Source of the DNA: an uncultured Eubacteriales bacterium
GTDB taxonomy: Bacteria > Bacillota > Clostridia > Oscillospirales > Acutalibacteraceae
Reading direction: 5' to 3'
NCBI GenBank assembly: GCA_900319255.1
Contig: ONNU01000158.1
Coordinates: 1 to 32,180, forward strand
Length of the DNA: 32,180 bases
Part shown: positions 9,701-15,382 of the stretch, one piece after another
Position numbering within the stretch: the stretch's first letter is position 1
How the letters are laid out: each line of letters begins with the position of its first letter
Program-made: the position numbers and the translations under genes
The notes under the pieces: model-generated
What the model was told of the DNA's origin: nothing
The model's database searches: none
What the model saw: only the letters and a program-made list of their open reading frames with translations

Positions 9701-12700
9701 TAAGGGAAATATCTCTTCTCAGCGACAGCGAACAGCAGGAGATGGAATCCATCAGCTGCACAGCCTGCGAAGAGCCTGCATCAGAGCTGCTTCATAAGCT
9801 TTTTGAAAAGAGCGCTGCTGAAAATCCCGATAATACGGCATTGATCGCTTGTGACGCTTCGCTGACCTATACACAGCTGAATCAGAATGCCAACCGTATC
9901 GCTCATATGCTGATAAATGCCGGTGTAAAGCCAAGGGACAGCGTAGTATTGCTGCTTCCCCGCAGAAGCTATTATTTTGCTTCGCTGTTCGGCGTGCTGA
10001 AAGCGGGCGCAGCATTTATCCCCTGCGATCCCGAATATCCTGCTGACAGGATCAGGCATATTATCGGTGACTCAGACGCAGCATTCATAATCACGACCGA
10101 AGATCATATGTCTGATTATCCTGCTGAAAAGGCATTGCTGATAGACGATCTTCTTCTCGGTAACGAAACGGATAATCCCGATGTTGAGATCAGCGGCAGT
10201 GACCTTGCATATATGATCTACACCTCAGGCTCTACAGGCAAGCCCAAGGGCGTAATGCTCACACATAAGGGCATATGCAGCTTCTGCACGACACACAGCG
10301 CAAATATCCTGTATCAGCTTGTAGAAAAGGAAATCAATACAATGCTGGCAGTGACCACTGTATCCTTTGACCTTTCATTAAAGGATACAGTAGGCATACT
10401 GTGCAGCGGCAGGACGGTCGTTTTCGCTTCTGAAACAGAAATGAATGACCCGCGTGCGCTTAAGCTGCTTATCGAAAGCAATAACGCCGATGCAATGAAC
10501 GCTACCCCGTCACGCTATCTGCAATATATGGAATACGAGCCTTTCAGAAAGGCTCTCAGCCGCTGCAAGCTGGTAATGGCAGGCGGCGAAGCATTCCCTG
10601 CAGCTCTGATGGAGCAGCTGAAGGAGCTTGGCATCCCGAATATCATCAATACCTACGGACCCACTGAAACCACTATTTCAAGCAATATGGCATTCCTGCA
10701 AAACGCAGATCATGTATCCGTGGGAAGACCGCTGCTCAATTACCATGAGTATATAGTGGATATTGACGGAAACCCTGTTCCAAAGGGAGTGACAGGCGAG
10801 CTTCTTATCGGAGGCTATGGCGTTGCGAGAGGCTATAAGAATCTGGATGAGCAGACTGCTGCAAGATTCATCGACTACCGCGGCGAGCGTGTCTATAAAT
10901 CAGGCGATTATGCAAAATGGGACAGCGATGGCAATGTTATCATACTTGGCAGAATGGATAACCAGGTCAAGCTGCGGGGACTGCGTATCGAGCTTGGCGA
11001 GATCGAGGGTCTTATCGACGAGCAGCCTCATATCAAGAAAGCTGTGGTTGTCATTAAAAAGCTTGCGGGCGTTGAAAACCTCTGCGCTTATTATACAGCC
11101 GATTGTGAGATCAAGCCCGAGGAGCTTAAACAGGAGCTTGCAAAATCCCTGACCCATTATATGGTCCCGACAGCTTATCTGCAGCTTGATACCATGCCGG
11201 TGACACCAAACGGCAAGACCGATCTGAAAGCGCTTCCCGATCCGGTAGCAGTTACCTCAGGCGAGTATTCTGCGCCGAAAAATGAAACAGAGGAATATTT
11301 CTGCGGGCTGTTCAAAAAGGTATTGAAGCTTGAAAAGGTAGGAGCAACCGACAGCTTCTTTGAGATCGGCGGCACATCGCTGCTTGTCACCTCTGTTGTC
11401 ATTGAAGCAGCTGAGAACGGCTATGAGATAACCTATGGCGATATTTTCCGCAAGACCACTCCCCGGGAGCTTGCAGAGATGTTCACATCAGAGGACGCAG
11501 ACGAAGGTGTTCGTATCGTTGATTTTGATAATTACGATTATTCAAAAATCAATGAAATGCTTACTCATAACAATATAAAAACTCTTTGCGAGGGCGAACA
11601 GCGACCCATCGGAAATATCATGCTCACGGGAGCTACCGGCTTTATGGGAGCACATGTTCTTGCTCATTATCTTAGCAGCGAGACCGGCAGAGCTTATTGT
11701 CTTATCAGAAAAGGAAAATTCGATTCACCCAAAGAGCGTCTGAAAAACATTTTCTTCTATTATTTTGAAAGCGAGCTGGAGAATGAATTTGACAGCCGCG
11801 TTACGGTATTGGACGGCGATGTTACCAATTACGATCAGTTCGTTCCCTTTGAAACGCTGCCCATCGACACCGTTTTCAACTGCGCTGCCAATGTCAAGCA
11901 TTTCTCCAACGGAACGGATATTGAGGATGTCAATGTAGGCGGCGCGCAGAACTGCGTAAAGCTTTGTAAAAAGATCGGCGCAAGGCTTATACATTTCTCC
12001 ACCACCAGCGTATGCGGCGCAAGCGTGGATAATCAGCCTCCCGCAGGCACTGTGCTTGACGAACAGTCACTTTATATCGGACAAAGACTGGATACCAAGT
12101 ATACCAATTCAAAGCTTCTTTCCGAGCGCGTAGTTCTTGAAGCAGTGGCAGATAATAAGCTTGATGCAAAGGTCATCCGTGTGGGTACTCTTTCCGCGAG
12201 AGAAAAAGACGGTGAATTCCAGATCAATTTCCTTACCAATAACTTTATGGGACGCCTGCGTTCATTTGAGATCATCGGCTGTTTCCCGTATTCCATGATA
12301 AATTCACCCGTATGCCTGAGTCCTATTGACGAAAGCGCAAAGGCATTTTTCGCGCTTGCAAAAACGCCGAAGGAATGTTGTCTGTTCAACTGCACCAATA
12401 ACCATTCTGTACCTCTTGCCGATATAATAACCCAGATGCAGAGATCAGGAATGAACGTAAAGCTCACAGATGATAATGTATTTGCAGAAGCCTTGTCCGC
12501 TGCCGAAAAGGATCCGCAGAAGGCTGCCATTCTTTCAAGTATGCTTGCCTATAAGAATATGGCGCACGGAAAAATGCTTGTTCCGATCCTTCCTGTGAAT
12601 AACTATACAACACAGGCGCTGGCAAAAATGGGATTCCTGTGGAAGCCCAGCAGCGAGAAATATATGCTTGATTTCATTGCTGCGCTTTCATCCCTTGACT

Positions 12701-12729
12701 TCTTTGACAATACTAATCTGAGCAGGTAA
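3724..12729 (+). CDS. Three-module nonribosomal peptide synthetase with terminal reductase (NRPS1)
   Basis: This 3001-residue cytoplasmic NRPS reads A1 (1-480), T1 (Ser516 in GGDSL), C1 (about 555-980, HHIMFDG at 688), A2 (1000-1475), T2 (Ser1531 in LGLTSL), C2 (about 1560-2000, HHIIFDG at 1713), A3 (2022-2500), T3 (Ser2552 in GGTSL) and reductase R (about 2628-3001). R carries GATGFMG at 2636-2642 and Tyr2793/Lys2797 of an SDR-type active site. Reductive release as a peptide aldehyde is the family expectation. A2 and A3 keep the Asp that binds the amino group (Asp1191, Asp2216). My hand alignment to GrsA gives codes D-M-K-N-I-G-T-V-S-K and D-L-K-N-M-G-T-I-S-K; Lys at position 239 suggests acidic side chains, at low confidence. 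A1 has Ala182 where that Asp should be, so it may load an acid without an alpha-amine. There is no epimerase or thioesterase. AAGGAGAGG lies upstream, and the exporter gene follows 5 nt later. Confidence 0.95.
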   Translation: MSKLTGKLKTVFEDYCDKTAVTESFSGRSITYRELDILSGKIAAKLKADGIGKNDIVPILLPRSFEYIAAEIGAIKAGCAYAPLLDEYPAERIEYICSDCGAKLVIDEKYLSLSAELDPLTEYGDNAENDKALLIYTSGSTGNPKGVIHTHNSFYEGVRRNILNNGMSKSDRTLGIINFSFALSVDEVYDTIFSGAELFMLDNEERKDIRFVKSAIIDNHVTALYINPNMLKRLDLHGSSLRVAQTVGERLSDFYSDEYKIINVYGASETLCALAFELDKAYDNTPVGKAVDSFRAYIIDENGNEAAPGAEGEICVAGALSDGYLNLDEQTAAAFSKNPFSDDEGFRTIYHTNDIGKMLPDGNIIYVNRKDWMVKVNGQRVETGEIEVRIAADVEAVETAVVKAFENEYGMTYLAAYYQVRKGMSVTSEEIEAVLRKKLPDYMIPRFFTEMDKIPLNANGKVDRKSILPPQAASFKEEYAAPENETEKILCTAFEKILRCGQVGINDDFFALGGDSLLAMNLQLDCGLPGLSTEMIFAGKTPRRIAEKLLSSAPAAAFAAEKLSEYPLNPFERGMYIEQKLTPGSTMYNLIGFYEVSGASAESIRAALEEIFRSHEAFHSVYREKDGTILRVLVDEIPDITIEKTDDIREGYEAAKALSKPYDLSAGIPARAVIYTDGQSCLVALLYHHIMFDGGSDGIFARELLSRLSGGTLITDNYDLSAASQEDKEAAYDQGFEKYREMYSDGVPVTELPLKKSRPMYHPHSDTNRQFIIDGDSLQNLRQAAKEKKTTIFNILLASLAATTAKYTASEDVVIGVPVNERDSLTQNTIGMFVNTAPLRIRPVHDRSADEYLMEVSDTVSSFIKENHCPYDRLVAELVKERSDSRNPLFDVGINYIPMRKEYENGGISIRTSYILQSSGKDINFVMQAEESRITCYAQYSSELFDDDIISNFIEQFIFTAENLCSGAGTVQEAAKLPLIQKKALESFSTSSLAYVPVKLLHKMFEAAADKYPEKTSLIACDRSLTLAELESEANRTANALISRGFKKGECAVIMLSRTSRFFAALFGVLKAGGAFIPTDPAYPAERIHSVLDDSEARFVITDEPNEEYDNCVTIDELLSCADDTRPEIEVSPDDLAYMIYTSGSTGKPKGVMLRHIGICSYLTPNKANLHMQYLYDHISTYLSITTVAFDMSFKEHCATLCNGKTLVFASDEEMNNPKLLAELMDKYKVDCINATPSRLQQYLFVEAFRRSIANCKCVISGGEGYPLALLKNLKEYAPDACIFNTYGPTEITVSSNVADLTHAEQISVGRPLLNYIEYIVDKNGSLAPFGVTGELYIGGIGVAKGYKNLPDKTAASFVDYRGQRIYRSGDFAKWDKDGNVLILGRMDNQVKLRGLRIELGEIESVIESYDGIKEVAVAIKTIAGTEHIAAYYTADSETDPNAVREYAASKLTHYMVPTAYLQLKEMPYTLNGKKDMKNLPEPQLLKNSAPDSSSRKLTKFEKELCGIAGKAIGSEVTDVSSSLVSLGLTSLNAIAFTTFVEEKYGCDIPVGKIMHGMSIIEAEDLIYDHLMQGGAGKAEADLQADIQETYPLSNNQLGVYYEVMKKPEELMYNMPLCYCFESVDAYRLKAALLKALAAHSYMNTHIEIRSGNLVQVRNDNADPVIPITEMTYEELEKRKNEFVRPFNLHSDLLYRFEIIKSDSRTYLLSDIHHIIFDGLSRGVFMDAVSKAYAGEEPGKEKLSYFEYALNENKEKDSESYRESEKYFSDMLSKFESVSEIPADKKGRSEDGRIGVVEVPMERDAMEQFCRKNSVTPSSLFLAATFYTVSRFTNSRNVYISTISGGRNDSKVRRTIGMFVHTLPLHMSFEKDITAGELIESSNQAMLLDVEHENYPFMQLADKFGYSTEIMYECQLGVGGAKRTVGDAEYSTEFMKLETPKFKVTIAIEDRADGIAVSIRYNDAVYTREYMLTLADSIKNAAQRMITDASASVREISLLSDSEQQEMESISCTACEEPASELLHKLFEKSAAENPDNTALIACDASLTYTQLNQNANRIAHMLINAGVKPRDSVVLLLPRRSYYFASLFGVLKAGAAFIPCDPEYPADRIRHIIGDSDAAFIITTEDHMSDYPAEKALLIDDLLLGNETDNPDVEISGSDLAYMIYTSGSTGKPKGVMLTHKGICSFCTTHSANILYQLVEKEINTMLAVTTVSFDLSLKDTVGILCSGRTVVFASETEMNDPRALKLLIESNNADAMNATPSRYLQYMEYEPFRKALSRCKLVMAGGEAFPAALMEQLKELGIPNIINTYGPTETTISSNMAFLQNADHVSVGRPLLNYHEYIVDIDGNPVPKGVTGELLIGGYGVARGYKNLDEQTAARFIDYRGERVYKSGDYAKWDSDGNVIILGRMDNQVKLRGLRIELGEIEGLIDEQPHIKKAVVVIKKLAGVENLCAYYTADCEIKPEELKQELAKSLTHYMVPTAYLQLDTMPVTPNGKTDLKALPDPVAVTSGEYSAPKNETEEYFCGLFKKVLKLEKVGATDSFFEIGGTSLLVTSVVIEAAENGYEITYGDIFRKTTPRELAEMFTSEDADEGVRIVDFDNYDYSKINEMLTHNNIKTLCEGEQRPIGNIMLTGATGFMGAHVLAHYLSSETGRAYCLIRKGKFDSPKERLKNIFFYYFESELENEFDSRVTVLDGDVTNYDQFVPFETLPIDTVFNCAANVKHFSNGTDIEDVNVGGAQNCVKLCKKIGARLIHFSTTSVCGASVDNQPPAGTVLDEQSLYIGQRLDTKYTNSKLLSERVVLEAVADNKLDAKVIRVGTLSAREKDGEFQINFLTNNFMGRLRSFEIIGCFPYSMINSPVCLSPIDESAKAFFALAKTPKECCLFNCTNNHSVPLADIITQMQRSGMNVKLTDDNVFAEALSAAEKDPQKAAILSSMLAYKNMAHGKMLVPILPVNNYTTQALAKMGFLWKPSSEKYMLDFIAALSSLDFFDNTNLSR

Positions 12730-12734
12730 AAGCT

Positions 12735-14465
12735 ATGAAAAGAAAAGGAACTTTGCTACGAAATAAATTCAATGAGTATCTGATGTCCACCCTTGCCATG
12801 AGCGCATCGCTGTACCTTGCTGCTATTGTCGATAATATCATGGTGGGTAATATTCTCGGCACAGATGCTCTTGCGGCGGTGAATCTTACATCCCCGCTTG
12901 TCTATGTCAAAAATATCGTTTTCAGCATTTTCATCTACGGCGGCAATACGCTTGTCGCCATGTACAAGGGCAAACGCGATAATAAAAGCGCTGACAAGGC
13001 ATTTACATTTTCGCTGCTGTTCGGAATAATCGCATCAACGATCGTGATGACTGCCGGTATTCTTTTAGCTCAGCCAACTGCTACGTTCCTGTCGCAGGGG
13101 GGAGCGCTGTATGAAAATGCATTTGCGTATATCATTCCCCTGTGGGCAAGCGGACCGCTGATTGTTCTCAACAGCGGCTCTGCTGCCTATGTCAGGACAG
13201 ACGGTCTGAAAAAGCTTGCGATAGCCCTCCCCATATCTTCCAATGTAATCAATCTTGCGTGCGATTATATTTTTATGAAATGGTTCGGCTGGGGTGTTGC
13301 AGGCGCAGGATGGGCAACGGTTGTAGGCTATGCTATCGGCTCATTCCTTCTGATCATTTACTTTACTTCAAAGCAGCGCACCGTGCATTTTGTAAAGGTG
13401 TCATTCAGGGATATAAAGCAGCTTGCGGGAGTTCTTCAGACCGGACTTCCCACAGCGCTTATCCATGTCTGCAATGCTGTCCGCACCTATACGGTCAACG
13501 GCGTTATCCTTGCATCAGCAGGAACAGTGGGAATGCAGGTGGTAACGATCTGTTTGTCAGCGTTCAATGTTGCGCTGATCTTCATAAACGGCTCTGCAAC
13601 AACGCTTATGCCTATCTGCGGCGCCCTTTACGGAGAGCGTGACAATAACGGCGTCAGATATGTATTAAAGTTTTCGCTCATTGTCACGGAGATTATGTGC
13701 TTTGTTGTTCTTGCGGTGTTTGAGCTTTTTCCGGTGGCAGTCGGCGGATTGTTCGGAAAGCTTTCTCCCGAGACCGCCGCGCAGCTTGAGGGCGCTTTGC
13801 GTATATTCTCGGTCTGCATACCCTTCTATGGTATCTCCTATATTTTAAGAGCCTTCTATCAGTCAACCAAACAGCGGGGAGCTGCTTCACTCTTTACAAT
13901 ACTTGAGGGCGTGGTATTCATCGTTCCGATGATCTATATTTTCTCCAGAACCAGTCAGACGCTGATGTGGCTGTCCTTTGCATTGGCAGAGATAGCTGCG
14001 ATCATCACTACTGCGCTTACCATGCAGATCATTGCAAAGCGCAAAAAGCTCGGCAGCTTCCTTATGATAGACAGCTCCGGTGAATCGGGAGTGCTGGATA
14101 TGACGATAGATAATGAGGTCGAAAGCGCCGTTGTCGCATCGAGAAAGATCAGGAAATTCTGTAATGAAAATAATATCAGCGATACCCTCAGCACGATACT
14201 GACCGTTACCTCTGAGGAGCTTGCAGTCAACGCTGCAAAATATGCCTACAAAGGTAAAAGCGAAATTGATGTCTGCCTGAGAATTCTCGAAAACAAACTG
14301 GTGCTGAGATTCAGGGATAACGGTATGATATTCAATCCCACAGAATATATAGACGACTCGGGAAAAGAAGTCACCGGACTTCTGGTTGTCCGCAAGCTCA
14401 CTCCTGATATCAGCTATAACCGTGTTCTTGGCTTCAATGTTACTGTTGTTACTCTTGACAGATGA
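12735..14465 (+). CDS. MATE-family exporter fused to a SpoIIAB-like HATPase domain, cluster 1
   Basis: This is a 576-residue protein. Residues about 1-445 are a polytopic MATE transporter with about 12 predicted helices (MAT-type start, IVDNIMVGNILG, repeated GWGVAGAGWAT segment). Residues about 455-576 are a soluble HATPase_c domain with N-box SEELAVNAAKYAYKGK (Asn499) and G1 box DNGMIFNP (Asp528). The G2 region reads TGLLVV instead of GGLG, so catalytic activity is uncertain. Ordinary MATE proteins end at about 450 residues, so the fusion is unusual. The gene starts 5 nt after the NRPS1 stop, which suggests translational coupling and export of the NRPS1 product. The domain could phosphorylate or bind the STAS protein from this operon at the membrane. 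That function is inferred from domain type and context only. Confidence 0.88.
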   Translation: MKRKGTLLRNKFNEYLMSTLAMSASLYLAAIVDNIMVGNILGTDALAAVNLTSPLVYVKNIVFSIFIYGGNTLVAMYKGKRDNKSADKAFTFSLLFGIIASTIVMTAGILLAQPTATFLSQGGALYENAFAYIIPLWASGPLIVLNSGSAAYVRTDGLKKLAIALPISSNVINLACDYIFMKWFGWGVAGAGWATVVGYAIGSFLLIIYFTSKQRTVHFVKVSFRDIKQLAGVLQTGLPTALIHVCNAVRTYTVNGVILASAGTVGMQVVTICLSAFNVALIFINGSATTLMPICGALYGERDNNGVRYVLKFSLIVTEIMCFVVLAVFELFPVAVGGLFGKLSPETAAQLEGALRIFSVCIPFYGISYILRAFYQSTKQRGAASLFTILEGVVFIVPMIYIFSRTSQTLMWLSFALAEIAAIITTALTMQIIAKRKKLGSFLMIDSSGESGVLDMTIDNEVESAVVASRKIRKFCNENNISDTLSTILTVTSEELAVNAAKYAYKGKSEIDVCLRILENKLVLRFRDNGMIFNPTEYIDDSGKEVTGLLVVRKLTPDISYNRVLGFNVTVVTLDR

Positions 14466-14519
14466 AAGCAACCCCGGCAAATAATAATAGCCGTATAAAA
14501 TAGTTTATATCTATATGCT

Positions 14520-14576
14520 CCGACTCCCGTAGATCAGAAATAGCACTGATTTTCAGGGTGTCGGGGCGTTTTCTTT
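14520..14576 (+). terminator. Intrinsic terminator at the end of cluster 1
   Basis: CCGACTCCC (14520-14528) pairs with GGGTGTCGG (14556-14564) with one mismatch. An inner stem ATCAG/CTGAT (14532-14536 with 14546-14550) extends it. A TTTTCTTTT tract follows at 14569-14577. It lies between the cluster 1 exporter gene and the cluster 2 promoter, so the two clusters look like separate transcription units. Confidence 0.8.
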
Positions 14577-14610
14577 TATCGCCGCAGACGTTTTCAGAGT
14601 AATGAATTAT

Positions 14611-14688
14611 TAAATTTTTGTAACAATTCTTTATTAGATAAAAATAGCCTGTTTTTGTTACGCTTTTGTACGCTTTTTAATGTATAAT
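14611..14688 (+). promoter_or_regulatory. Promoter region of NRPS cluster 2 (copy of the cluster 1 promoter)
   Basis: TATAAT is at 14683-14688. The -35 position (14660-14665) again reads ACGCTT. The segment TAAATTTTTGTAACAATTCT (14611-14630) and the sequence just past the -10 (ataatgcataaaaaa) match cluster 1. Transcription should start near 14695, giving a leader of about 170 nt. That leader contains an inverted repeat AATCAG (14706-14711)/CTGATT (14726-14731). The conservation of exactly this block, while the rest of the leader diverges, argues for shared regulation. Confidence 0.72.
14660..14676 (+). promoter_or_regulatory. Tandem direct repeat at the -35 position, candidate activator site (cluster 2)
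   Basis: ACGCTTT occurs at 14660-14666 and 14670-14676 with a 10-bp period, ending 6 bp before the -10 box, exactly as in cluster 1 (1212-1228). A third TTTGTAAC copy lies upstream at 14617-14624. Confidence 0.55.
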
Positions 14689-14863
14689 ATATATAATGCA
14701 TAAAAAATCAGGATAGTCAGATATTCTGATTAGGATATTTTATTATTCTGTGAATATGATGTATCATTTTCACTTTCCACTGATGTGAGCTTTGTTTTGT
14801 ACGGCGGACGTGGGAATGATACTTCAGCAATAACCAGAAAAAACTAAGAAAGAGGTATTTGCT

Positions 14864-15160
14864 ATGACAACAGATGTAAAAAATGAAAATGAGGTTTACA
14901 CAATTATGATCAGCGGCAGGATAGATACTCTTACCGCGCCTGAGCTTGAGCAGAAGTTCAAGGAGATCCAGCCGGATGCAAAAAAGGTCATATTTGATAT
15001 GAAGGATGTGGAATACATTTCATCGGCTGGAATGAGAGTGCTTGTTTATGTCCACAGGGAAATGTCATCGAAGGACGGACTTGTTCTTCGCGGACTTACC
15101 AGAAACGTCAGCACCATCATCGGACTTACCGGATTTGACAAGGTACTGAATATTGAGTGA
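14864..15160 (+). CDS. STAS-domain anti-anti-sigma-factor-like protein, cluster 2
   Basis: This 98-residue STAS domain is closely similar along its whole length to the cluster 1 protein. It has the same MTTDVK start, the same DTLTAPELEQ segment, and the likely phospho-acceptor Ser54 in EYISSAGMR. The start has AGAGG upstream (14851-14855) in a leader end nearly identical to that of cluster 1. In this cluster the next gene is the NRPS, not a phosphatase, so dephosphorylation would have to come from the cluster 1 PP2C protein or an unlinked one. The close paralogy makes cross-talk between the clusters likely (inference). Confidence 0.88.
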   Translation: MTTDVKNENEVYTIMISGRIDTLTAPELEQKFKEIQPDAKKVIFDMKDVEYISSAGMRVLVYVHREMSSKDGLVLRGLTRNVSTIIGLTGFDKVLNIE

Positions 15161-15166
15161 TATTAA

Positions 15167-15365
15167 ATTACGAAGTTGATAGACGATTGTAAATTGGCAA
15201 ATGGTCGTCTGCCCGCCGCAGGAAGTGCCCTTGGGGTGCGGGCGGACACCTCGCCAAAAGCCTGAAAATCCTTGGAAAACGGAGAAAATTGATTATTCTA
15301 AATACAAATAAATCCGCATAAACACAGGCTTTTCTGTATTTTACAATCAGCTATTACGAAGTTGA
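15167..15365. mobile_element. MITE-like structured insertion flanked by 13-bp direct repeats
   Basis: ATTACGAAGTTGA occurs at 15167-15179 and again at 15353-15365. Just inside are inverted ends GATTGTAAA (15185-15193) and TTTACAATC (15340-15348). Two further inverted repeats nest within them: GTCTGCCCGC/GCGGGCGGAC (15207-15216 with 15238-15247, one G-T pair) and AAAAGCCTG/CAGGCTTTT (15256-15264 with 15325-15333). RNA from it could fold as a three-way junction. Removing one repeat plus the insert would leave the STAS stop about 36 nt from the NRPS2 start, a normal operon gap. This supports insertion into an existing operon. It has no coding capacity. A structured RNA of another kind is the alternative. 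Confidence 0.5.
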
Positions 15366-15382
15366 GTAAAGGAGAATGCGTA

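Noticed and set aside
15362..15382. TTG start adding seven residues to NRPS2
   Set aside because: GGAG at 15371-15374 lies inside this extension and is correctly spaced for the ATG at 15383.
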